Part shown: piece by piece, positions 1 through 5,453 of the stretch
Numbering within the stretch: position 1 is the first letter of the stretch
Layout of the letters: each line of letters starts with the position of its first letter
Assembly: GCA_024644145.1 (NCBI GenBank)
Contig: JAHELO010000143.1
Location: 1 to 5,453 of the forward strand
DNA length: 5,453 bases
Direction of reading: 5' to 3'
Origin: Christiangramia sp.
GTDB lineage: Bacteria; Bacteroidota; Bacteroidia; Flavobacteriales; Flavobacteriaceae
Position numbers and translations under genes: made by a program
Notes under the pieces: model-generated
What the model saw: the letters and a program-made list of their open reading frames with translations, nothing else
What the model was told of the DNA's origin: nothing
The model's database searches: none

Positions 1-258
1 TCCATCATTAATGAAAATACCAGGATCATTCCGGGTCACGGAAAAATAGCTTCTGTAAAAGAATACAGGGATTATTTACATATGCTGAAAACGATTAGGG
101 ATAATGTAGCGCGGGCTATTGAGAAGGGAAAGAATGAAACTGAAATTGTAAAGGATGAAGACCTAACCAGGGAATTTTATTCAGACGAAGAAGCAAAAGG
201 TTTTTTTATAACTGGCGAAAAGATCCGAAGGACCTTTTATAATAGCTTAAAAAAATAA
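1..258 (+). CDS. MBL-fold metallohydrolase, C-terminal fragment (5' end outside window)
   Basis: The first reading frame is open from base 1 to a TAA at 256-258 and gives 85 residues with no start, so the gene begins left of the window. Near its beginning is IIPGHG (residues 9-14), the usual form of the last metal-binding histidine motif in metallo-beta-lactamase-fold hydrolases of the SoxH/cyclase/beta-lactamase-like type. It is followed by a charged, helical tail (KEYRDYLHMLKTIRDNV onwards) of the kind seen in periplasmic or cytoplasmic MBL hydrolases of Bacteroidota. The main HxHxDH motif and any signal peptide lie outside the window, so neither the substrate nor the cellular location can be given. 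The gene runs towards the acyl-CoA dehydrogenase (convergent), and its stop codon forms part of the shared terminator stem. The family call is fairly secure; the exact activity is unknown. Confidence 0.8.
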   Translation, partial: SIINENTRIIPGHGKIASVKEYRDYLHMLKTIRDNVARAIEKGKNETEIVKDEDLTREFYSDEEAKGFFITGEKIRRTFYNSLKK

Positions 259-281
259 ACCCCGAACAATGCCGGGGTTTA
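249..281 (-). terminator. Intrinsic terminator between convergent genes, strongest on the minus strand
   Basis: A perfect 9-bp stem pairs 256-264 (TAAACCCCG) with 273-281 (CGGGGTTTA) around an 8-base loop. Read on the minus strand the stem is followed at once by seven Ts (249-255), the classic form of a rho-independent terminator, 25 bases after the acyl-CoA dehydrogenase stop. On the plus strand the tail (ACTTGAATATTT) is poorer in T, so it would be a weaker terminator for the metallohydrolase gene. The left arm includes that gene's TAA stop codon. Confidence 0.88.
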
Positions 282-306
282 CTTGAATATTTACAATTAC
301 CAACTA

Positions 307-1473
307 CTACTTTGCTGCTGGCTTATATTCTTTTTTATCGATCACCATTTTTGCGATAATCTCTTTCAGAATCTCTGAAGTACCACCTCCAATAGGGCCC
401 AGCCTGCTATCCCTGAACATTCTGGCCATCGGGTAATCTTCCATATAACCATAACCGCCAAGCATCTGCAAGCATTTATACATTACATCATCTGATATTT
501 TAGTAGCCAGCAACTTAGACATACTGGCCTCTTTAACCACATATTCACCGTCATTAAGCCTTTTTGCTGTAGCATAATTAAATTCCTTGATCACCTCAAC
601 TTCACTTACCATTTCAGCAAGTGAATGTCTTAATGCCTGATACTTATCTAGCGTTTTACCAAAGGCTTCACGCTCTTTCATATAACCGAGTGTATATTCT
701 ATAGCAAATTCTGACCTCGCATGTGCATTGATCCCCATGATAAGTCTTTCCATGGCAAAATGCTGCATGATATAATTAAATCCTTTACCAGCTTCTCCCA
801 TCAAATTTTCTGCGGGAACCTCAACATTATCAAATGCCAGCTCCGCGGTATCTGATGCCCTCCAACCAAGCTTATTAAGTTTTGTAGCAGATATACCGTC
901 AAAATCTTTATCGAGAAGGAATATACTCATACCCTTATTCCCTTTCTCCGGATCTGTTTTAGCTGCCACCACATAAAAATCTGCATAAACTCCGTTCGTG
1001 ATAAAGGTCTTTGATCCATTGATCACATACTTATCGCCTTTTTTAACAGCCGTTGTTTTCATTCCCGCAACATCAGATCCCCCAAAAGGTTCTGAAACGC
1101 ATAAACATCCTATTTTCTCACCCTCGATGGCAGGAGTAAGGTACTTTTCTTTTAGCTCATGGCTTGCCTCTACTTTTACATGGGTCATTGCCAGGTAAGC
1201 ATGAGCCCACATAGCTGCTGCAAATCCACCGGAATTGATCTTTTGAAGTTCTTCCAGAAAGATCACGGTGTAAAACAGGTCCAAGCCCATACCACCATAT
1301 TCCTCGGGTTGATTTAATCCGAAATATCCCATTTCCCCGAATTTTTTCCAGATGAACCTCTCTATGGTTCCTGTCTCCTCCCATTTCTCTATATGAGGCA
1401 CAACTTCTTTCTGCAAAAATTCCTGAAAACTTTTCCTGAACAATTCATGTTCCTCTGTAAAATATCTACTCAT
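307..1473 (-). CDS. Acyl-CoA dehydrogenase, long-chain/isovaleryl-type active site
   Basis: This 388-residue protein has the full length of a four-helical-bundle FAD acyl-CoA dehydrogenase, which makes the first alpha,beta-double bond in acyl-CoA beta-oxidation or branched-chain amino acid breakdown and passes electrons to ETF. It has the helical N-domain (about 1-120), the beta-barrel middle domain with the first family signature CVSEPFGGSDVAG (125-137), and the C-terminal helical domain with the second signature starting at Q336 (GGYGYMEDYPMARMFRD). The usual MCAD-type catalytic glutamate before G-T-S near the C-terminus is glycine here (GGGTSEI, G363). A glutamate sits instead in ERLIMG (E242), the position used by long-chain and isovaleryl dehydrogenases. 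The C-terminal half, with REAFGKT and GGTSEILKEIIAK, resembles ACADL-type enzymes most. The ATG start is preceded by A-rich sequence without a Shine-Dalgarno, normal for this phylum. The chain length of the substrate is not provable from sequence. The gene has its own downstream terminator and is probably monocistronic. Confidence 0.95.
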   Translation of the reverse strand: MSRYFTEEHELFRKSFQEFLQKEVVPHIEKWEETGTIERFIWKKFGEMGYFGLNQPEEYGGMGLDLFYTVIFLEELQKINSGGFAAAMWAHAYLAMTHVKVEASHELKEKYLTPAIEGEKIGCLCVSEPFGGSDVAGMKTTAVKKGDKYVINGSKTFITNGVYADFYVVAAKTDPEKGNKGMSIFLLDKDFDGISATKLNKLGWRASDTAELAFDNVEVPAENLMGEAGKGFNYIMQHFAMERLIMGINAHARSEFAIEYTLGYMKEREAFGKTLDKYQALRHSLAEMVSEVEVIKEFNYATAKRLNDGEYVVKEASMSKLLATKISDDVMYKCLQMLGGYGYMEDYPMARMFRDSRLGPIGGGTSEILKEIIAKMVIDKKEYKPAAK

Positions 1474-1486
1474 TTTTTTAATTATA

Positions 1487-1504
1487 TTTTTAGGATCCTA
1501 AAAA
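1487..1504. promoter_or_regulatory. 18-bp perfect palindrome upstream of the acyl-CoA dehydrogenase (candidate operator)
   Basis: TTTTTAGGATCCTAAAAA is identical to its own reverse complement over 18 bases and lies 13 bases ahead of the dehydrogenase ATG. A dimeric repressor site is one reading, since TetR-family regulators often control fatty-acid genes; no regulator gene is in the window. With no spacer at its centre it could not fold into a stable RNA hairpin, which favours a DNA-level role over an RNA one. An overlapping TCCTA copy at 1505-1515 (minus-strand reading) could pair with the same bases. The function is inferred. Confidence 0.35.
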
Positions 1505-1539
1505 GAATAGGACTGCTTTCGCTGATTATGTAATTAATA

Positions 1540-1564
1540 ATTTGAGATCATTTTATTCTCAAAT
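1540..1564 (-). terminator. Hairpin just after the HhH gene stop (weak terminator candidate)
   Basis: An 8-bp inverted repeat, ATTTGAGA at 1540-1547 and TCTCAAAT at 1557-1564, encloses a 9-base loop and starts two bases after the TGA stop of the HhH gene. The stem is AT-rich and the following minus-strand sequence (TATTAATTAC) is AT-rich but not a clean T-tract. It may instead be a 3'-end stabilising structure. Confidence 0.4.
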
Positions 1565-1565
1565 A

Positions 1566-2429
1566 TCACCTTAACGCCAAATATAATTTAATTCTATCGA
1601 TTTTATCGGAAGGAAAACCGTCAATTTTTGCTAATTCTTCAAAAGAGGAGATACCCTCATGCAAATTTCGGTAACGAATTATTTCCCGGGCTAAATGATC
1701 GTTAAAATAAGGAATCTCAGCAAGTTCAGAAACCGTAATTGAGTTCAGGGATTTGAGTTCAAGGTCTGGCCGGGATTGTATATAAAATCGCTTTTCTATC
1801 TTTAATAGAACCTCTGGAGAAAGACCATATACATCTTTTAACTGCATGAGATGCAGAAATCCACCAATACGCCTCCGGTATTTCACGATCCTTTGCGATA
1901 ATACTTCCCCAACTCCATTTATTGCTTTCAGATCTTCAGGGGTGGCAATATTAAGATCTATTCGCATAACTGGTAAAGAATCTTTAGTCGAAAGAATTCT
2001 TACGTTAGCCTCTTTTTTTGTCCATTCGGGAAAACGAAAAGATGGCTTCAGTTTTTTAAGCAAACTATCTGAAACACCCGTAACTTTTTGAAAATCTTCA
2101 GCTGTATTCACCCATTTACCTAAAGCGCGATAGGCGAGTAAACGATCTATCTGCTCTACACTCATCCCGAGTTGATATCCTTTAAAATCGGTTATAAAAT
2201 TCGGATTAAACGCATAAATGGTATCTCGCTGCGCATTTTTTGACAGATTAATAGAATCCAGGCGTTGCTGTAAAACTTGTATTGCCTCATCACTAATAGC
2301 TTCAGGTTCTTCTTCAGGAAATATATTAATCACCAGGAGCACCTGAAAGATGATGATTAATAATACTAAAACAAAAATCCCATTTTGCTGACTTCGAGAA
2401 AGTGCAAAATGGGATCTTAAAAATTTCAT
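1566..2429 (-). CDS. Membrane-anchored helix-hairpin-helix protein, ComEA-like
   Basis: This 287-residue protein has a short basic N-terminus (K2, R5, R12), one strongly hydrophobic segment (about 18-36, GIFVLVLLIIIFQVLLVI) and then an acidic linker. The positive-inside rule puts the remainder in the periplasm. Three tandem helix-hairpin-helix modules follow, at about 80-130 (YQLGMSVEQIDRLLAYR), 157-218 (IDLNIATPEDLKAINGVGEV, with the GVG hairpin) and 226-287 (SLNSITVSELAEIPYFNDHL). The middle one is the classical ComEA/PF12836 type, in which LNxAtxeeLxxlpGIG binds DNA backbone. ComEA is the periplasmic DNA receptor of natural transformation, but Bacteroidota carry such proteins widely and no competence gene is adjacent, so DNA binding is likely and a transformation role is only possible. 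The ATG is preceded by a weak GGATAAAA element and lies 15 bases after the symporter stop, which suggests co-transcription. The first codons also encode a terminator-like hairpin, described separately. Confidence 0.88.
   Translation of the reverse strand: MKFLRSHFALSRSQQNGIFVLVLLIIIFQVLLVINIFPEEEPEAISDEAIQVLQQRLDSINLSKNAQRDTIYAFNPNFITDFKGYQLGMSVEQIDRLLAYRALGKWVNTAEDFQKVTGVSDSLLKKLKPSFRFPEWTKKEANVRILSTKDSLPVMRIDLNIATPEDLKAINGVGEVLSQRIVKYRRRIGGFLHLMQLKDVYGLSPEVLLKIEKRFYIQSRPDLELKSLNSITVSELAEIPYFNDHLAREIIRYRNLHEGISSFEELAKIDGFPSDKIDRIKLYLALR
2368..2415 (-). terminator. Terminator-like hairpin with T-tract inside the 5' end of the HhH gene
   Basis: On the minus strand, ATCCCATTTTGC (2415-2404) pairs perfectly with GCAAAATGGGAT (2388-2377) over 12 bp. 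An inner 4-bp extension (ACTT with AAGT) closes a 5-base loop after a 2-base bulge. The stem is followed directly by TTTTGTTTT (2376-2368). This is the shape of a rho-independent terminator, placed about 30 bases past the symporter stop and covering codons 5-21 of the HhH gene. It could trim the symporter transcript and so reduce HhH expression. Because it overlaps coding sequence it may also be a by-product of codon choice. Confidence 0.5.
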
Positions 2430-2444
2430 TTTTATCCGATTGGA

Positions 2445-4529
2445 TTAAGAGGTTGTTTCAGCTTTTCCTTTTTCAGGTTTGTGAAACAATTCACCAGCTT
2501 TAAGTCTATGCGTATATTCCTTAAGATCGTTACTTACTTCCCCAATCATAAAGTATAATCCTATAATATTAGGAAAGGACATGGCAAGGATCATCATATC
2601 TGAGAAATCCAGTACCGCTCCCAGACTTACAGAAGCACCAACAACTACAAATACAAGGAATAACACCTTATAAACAATCTCATTCTTTTTACTTTTTCCG
2701 AACAGATAAGTCCAAGCTCTCATCCCGTAATATGACCAGGAGATCATCGTAGAGAAGGCGAACAAAAATACTGCTGTTGCCAGTACATATGGGAACCATG
2801 AAATAACACTACCGAAGGCAGTAGATGTAAGTTCTACACCGCCCACACCTTCAACTTCGTGCATTCCGGTAAAGATAAGAACCAGGGCGGTAAGCGTACA
2901 TACCACAACCGTATCTATAAATGGCTCTAATAGAGCTACAAATCCTTCAGAGGGTGGATGATTGGTCTTCGCCGCACTGTGTGCAATAGCAGCAGATCCA
3001 ACCCCGGCCTCATTCGAGAAAGCAGCACGCTGGAAACCAACAATTAGAACTCCAATTACCCCACCTTTCAAAGCGCTGGGACTAAAAGCACCATCCCAGA
3101 TCGCTGCGAAAGCAGGACCTAAATTTTCTATGTTCACTCCAATAACTACAAAAGCACCTAATACATAAACTGCAGCCATAATTGGAACGATCTTTCCGGT
3201 AACTTTTGCAATACTGCTAATACCACCAATAATGACGATACCTACAAGTACAGCTACTACTAATCCAAACCAGAAACCATTCCCGGCAAGCATAGGAAAT
3301 TCACCTGCAAGAATTGAAAATGACTGGTTGGCCTGGAACATATTACCTCCTCCAAAAGAAGCACCAATAGCAAGAATTGCGAAGAATGCAGCGAGGAATT
3401 TACCTAACCCACGTTTATTTCTTTTTTCAAGACCATATCTAAGGTAGTTCATTGGCCCACCAAATACACGACCTTCAGAATTAATAAATCTATATTTTAC
3501 ACCTAGAGTACATTCCACGAACTTAGAAGACATACCCAGCAATCCAGCAAGGATCATCCACATGGTAGCTCCGGCTCCTCCTAAAGAGATCGCCACAGCA
3601 ACACCGGCAATATTTCCTAAACCAACCGTTCCAGAAACAGCCGTGGCCAAAGCCTGGAAATGGGTTACCTGTCCCGGGGCATTCGGGTCATCATATTTTC
3701 CCTTAGCAAGTTCCAGGGAATGTTTAAATCCTCTGATATTGATAAAACCTAAACGTATCGTGAAGAACAATGCTCCAAGTACCAGCCATACTACGATAAA
3801 AGGTATGTTCTTTTGCTGCGGATCACCGTTTGGATGAAGCAATGCAACAGGCTCATCATATTTTATACTGGCAAAAAACTGAGCTCCCTGCTCAATTACA
3901 TGCTCTTTATTCTCTGAGTTATAAATAACTTCACCTTCATCCTGAAGATATTTTAAAGTACCCTTTGCATTCGCATATGCATTTACATCTTCACCATTCT
4001 TAGAGATTATAGCAATAAGATCTCCCTCTTCTACATGATCTCCTTCAGCTACCTTCCACTCCTTTAAAATGTATTTTGCATCTTCCTGAGCCTCCCAGGA
4101 AGGAGCCTCAACTCTTTTTACATCAGCATAGACCATTGGGTCATAAATACCGATAGCAGAAAACGGATCCCAGAAAAGTACACTTCCCATACTTTCCACT
4201 ATAGGAGCGAAAGTACCATTGAAATGTTCTGTGATCGCTTCAGCTTCTACCTTGTAGGATTTTTCAACCGAATTTCCCTGACTGTCGGTCACCACGACAT
4301 CATATGAAATCCCTTCGGTCAACCCTTCAGATCTGTTAGATTCCAGGCTGGTGGACTGGTTAGACCACTTATACTGGTAAGGTGGTGTTCCCCCGGTTAC
4401 ATCCAGTTCGATGAACCCATTATTAATCACATTTGAAGGATTACCAACCTTGGCCTTGATGTCCAGTTCCTGTGCAGACAATCCAAAAATTAAAAATAAA
4501 AAGAACATTGAAAGCAAATACTTTCTCAT
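2445..4529 (-). CDS. Sodium:alanine/glycine symporter (AGCS family) with secreted N-terminal extension
   Basis: The 694-residue product is far longer than the usual AGCS carrier (about 450-550). The core begins near residue 242 and holds about eleven hydrophobic segments with the family's two hallmark stretches, [20 protein letters not shown] (293-312) and [20 protein letters not shown] (499-518). It should therefore import a small neutral amino acid with Na+ (or H+) across the inner membrane. Ahead of the core are a signal peptide (1-19, ending LSA-Q), an SprB/PKD-like beta domain (about 21-96, with [10 protein letters not shown] and [11 protein letters not shown]) and a lipoyl/biotinyl-like barrel (about 138-222, with [20 protein letters not shown]). 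If the signal is cleaved, both extra domains sit in the periplasm at the outer face of the first core helix. The ATG choice is supported by the signal peptide directly after it. The HhH gene follows within 15 bases. The exact substrate and the role of the extension are unknown. Confidence 0.93.
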   Translation of the reverse strand: MRKYLLSMFFLFLIFGLSAQELDIKAKVGNPSNVINNGFIELDVTGGTPPYQYKWSNQSTSLESNRSEGLTEGISYDVVVTDSQGNSVEKSYKVEAEAITEHFNGTFAPIVESMGSVLFWDPFSAIGIYDPMVYADVKRVEAPSWEAQEDAKYILKEWKVAEGDHVEEGDLIAIISKNGEDVNAYANAKGTLKYLQDEGEVIYNSENKEHVIEQGAQFFASIKYDEPVALLHPNGDPQQKNIPFIVVWLVLGALFFTIRLGFINIRGFKHSLELAKGKYDDPNAPGQVTHFQALATAVSGTVGLGNIAGVAVAISLGGAGATMWMILAGLLGMSSKFVECTLGVKYRFINSEGRVFGGPMNYLRYGLEKRNKRGLGKFLAAFFAILAIGASFGGGNMFQANQSFSILAGEFPMLAGNGFWFGLVVAVLVGIVIIGGISSIAKVTGKIVPIMAAVYVLGAFVVIGVNIENLGPAFAAIWDGAFSPSALKGGVIGVLIVGFQRAAFSNEAGVGSAAIAHSAAKTNHPPSEGFVALLEPFIDTVVVCTLTALVLIFTGMHEVEGVGGVELTSTAFGSVISWFPYVLATAVFLFAFSTMISWSYYGMRAWTYLFGKSKKNEIVYKVLFLVFVVVGASVSLGAVLDFSDMMILAMSFPNIIGLYFMIGEVSNDLKEYTHRLKAGELFHKPEKGKAETTS
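3864..4118 (-). other. Lipoyl/biotinyl-like (barrel-sandwich hybrid) domain within the symporter
   Basis: Residues 138-222 follow the pattern of E2 lipoyl domains: a proline near the start (VEAPSW), then [20 protein letters not shown], an alanine-rich strand ending in AKGTLKYL, and a closing DEGEVI...VIEQGAQF strand. The lipoyl turn normally reads D-K-A. Here the matching bases give SKNGED, with the lysine (K177) displaced by about two residues, so modification is doubtful. A non-modified structural role, as in membrane fusion proteins, is the simpler reading. Confidence 0.65.
4242..4469 (-). other. SprB/PKD-like beta domain within the symporter
   Basis: Residues 21-96 match the look of SprB repeats of Bacteroidota surface proteins: [10 protein letters not shown], a variable loop, then [14 protein letters not shown] and a closing strand. 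The cysteine that often follows the final G in SprB repeats is missing. These modules usually occur in tandem on large secreted or adhesive proteins; a single copy on a transporter is unusual. The location after a signal peptide predicts the periplasm. Confidence 0.6.
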
Positions 4530-4580
4530 ATAGATTTTCGTTAATTATTTGAAGTTAAATTTTCAGCCGGTGAATATGCT

Positions 4581-4647
4581 AAAAAAATAGGCTATTTCAA
4601 ACTTTTAGGAGTTAAATTGTGAATTAACTGTTAAATAAAAGCCTATT
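4581..4647 (-). terminator. Long-range inverted repeat with T-tract between channel and symporter genes
   Basis: On the minus strand AATAGGCT (4647-4640) pairs with AGCCTATT (4593-4586), 8 bp, and the second arm runs into five more Ts (4585-4581). The 46-base interior contains a smaller GTTAA/TTAAC dyad (4611-4628) that could shorten the effective loop. It starts about 30 bases after the channel stop, which suits a terminator for that gene. The large loop makes this uncertain; it might instead be part of the symporter's leader. Confidence 0.4.
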
Positions 4648-4678
4648 CCGCAAACAGCATTTAGGGACAATTATCAGA

Positions 4679-5453
4679 CTAAACAGAATAATATTTTTTC
4701 AATTTTTCGATCTGATCTGGCCTTCCTATCATTATTAATTTTGACTCTTTTTCGATCTTTAAAGAAGGCTCCGGATTTACCACATAACTACCAGAAGGAG
4801 ATTTATAACCTATTATCGAACACCCGGTATTTTCCCGAATACCAATTTCAGAGATCGTTTTTTCTTTACCATCTTGACATACCTTAGAAAAAGGGATCTG
4901 CTCCACGGTAATGCTATCATGCTCACCAGAAACAGAAAGATTATCCAGAAATTCCACAAGATCTGGGACAACCACCAGGGAGGCCATATGATTACCCCCA
5001 ATCCTGTCTGGCATAGTTACATTATCTGCACCGGCGAGCTTCAATTTTTTATAACTATTTTCTTCAGTCGCCCTGCTAATTATCTTTAGGTCGTTTTTTA
5101 ACTGCCGGGCAGATAGCACAATGAACAGATTGTCCGCATCCCGGGGTAAGGTACAAATCAAAGTAGAAGCTCTCTCAATTCCCGCATTTATCAATATCTC
5201 ATCTTCAGTAGCATTCCCCAGGATATAATTTATAGATTCTTCATCTACCCCCTTAAAAACTTCCTGGTCATTATCTATAATTACAACCTCTCTGTGGTAA
5301 TCCATTAATTTTTGCACGGCCTCTTTTCCATTCTGGCCGTAACCGCACACGATAATATGATCTTTAAATGATTCAATTTTTTTTCTCATTTTAGTACGTT
5401 TTAGATTACCCATATTATTCTTGTTCAAGATATATTCGGTAATGGTAGAAAGA
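4679..5453 (-). CDS. Potassium channel, 2TM/RCK type (5' end outside window)
   Basis: The frame is open from the TAG at 4679-4681 to the window edge, giving 257 visible residues. A start at 5426-5428 would be TTG, and upstream of it the frame continues without a stop as LSTITEYI, which looks like the end of the pore-lining inner helix of a two-helix K+ channel. The pore and selectivity filter (TVGYG) are therefore expected just outside. What is visible is a linker, an RCK/TrkA-N Rossmann domain starting HIIVCGYGQNGKEAV (about 32-47 of the fragment) with acidic IIDND at the end of the second strand, and a TrkA-C domain (about 178-257, ending NPEPSLKIEKESKLIMIGRP). TrkA itself has two such units, so a single RCK at the C-terminus favours a Kch/MthK-like channel gated by a cytoplasmic ligand. 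The ligand (nucleotide or ion) cannot be told from this fragment. Confidence 0.88.
   Translation of the reverse strand, partial: LSTITEYILNKNNMGNLKRTKMRKKIESFKDHIIVCGYGQNGKEAVQKLMDYHREVVIIDNDQEVFKGVDEESINYILGNATEDEILINAGIERASTLICTLPRDADNLFIVLSARQLKNDLKIISRATEENSYKKLKLAGADNVTMPDRIGGNHMASLVVVPDLVEFLDNLSVSGEHDSITVEQIPFSKVCQDGKEKTISEIGIRENTGCSIIGYKSPSGSYVVNPEPSLKIEKESKLIMIGRPDQIEKLKKYYSV

Noticed and set aside
998..1198. 66-residue plus-strand open frame inside the acyl-CoA dehydrogenase gene
   Set aside because: It lies wholly antisense to a conserved coding region and has no family resemblance.
1481..1486. TATAAT on the minus strand ahead of the dehydrogenase as a -10 box
   Set aside because: It is only seven bases from the ATG, and this phylum uses a different primary promoter consensus.
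3562..3837. 91-residue plus-strand open frame inside the symporter gene
   Set aside because: It is opposite a well-supported gene, is proline/alanine rich as expected of an antisense shadow, and has no recognisable motif.
4530..4600. Bacteroidota promoter (TTTG / TAnnTTTG) ahead of the symporter
   Set aside because: Only partial matches such as TAACTTCA were found, without a convincing upstream TTTG at the right spacing.
4530..4678. Glycine or other riboswitch ahead of the amino-acid symporter
   Set aside because: I see only short AT-rich inverted repeats and no conserved riboswitch core.
5426..5428. TTG as start codon of a 249-residue TrkA-N protein
   Set aside because: The frame stays open to the window edge and the preceding residues look like a channel inner helix, so this is an internal leucine codon.

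Overview
The window looks like chromosomal DNA from a marine or soil member of the Flavobacteriaceae (Bacteroidota), of the Gramella/Christiangramia/Salegentibacter sort. The reasons are the AT-rich base composition, A-rich translation starts with little Shine-Dalgarno sequence, a secreted N-terminal SprB/PKD-like domain on one protein, and protein sequences typical of that group. The taxon is inferred from protein style only.

Layout: bases 1-258 (+) hold the C-terminal end of an MBL-fold metallohydrolase. It converges on four minus-strand genes. A strong hairpin at 249-281 sits in the convergent gap and carries a T-tract for the minus strand. Reading the minus strand in its transcription order (right to left), the genes are: a 2TM/RCK potassium channel cut off by the right edge (4679 to beyond 5453); a 149-base gap with a long-range inverted repeat that could terminate the channel mRNA; a sodium:alanine/glycine (AGCS) symporter with an unusual secreted N-terminal extension (2445-4529); a membrane-anchored helix-hairpin-helix ComEA-like protein only 15 bases further on (1566-2429); a 92-base gap with a hairpin and an 18-base perfect palindrome; and a long-chain/isovaleryl-type acyl-CoA dehydrogenase (307-1473).

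The genes do not form an obvious pathway. The symporter and HhH genes are close enough to share a transcript, while the channel and the dehydrogenase look like separate units. No mobile element, CRISPR array, tRNA or rRNA is visible, and there is no gene-free stretch over 300 bases.

The points most worth a second look are: (a) a terminator-shaped hairpin with a T-tract inside the first 21 codons of the HhH gene, about 30 bases after the symporter stop; (b) the symporter's roughly 240-residue extension, made of a signal peptide, an SprB/PKD-like domain and a lipoyl-like barrel, ahead of the transporter core; (c) the 18-base palindrome just ahead of the acyl-CoA dehydrogenase start. I see no clear new multi-gene system here; this is mostly ordinary core-genome territory with some unusual local features.
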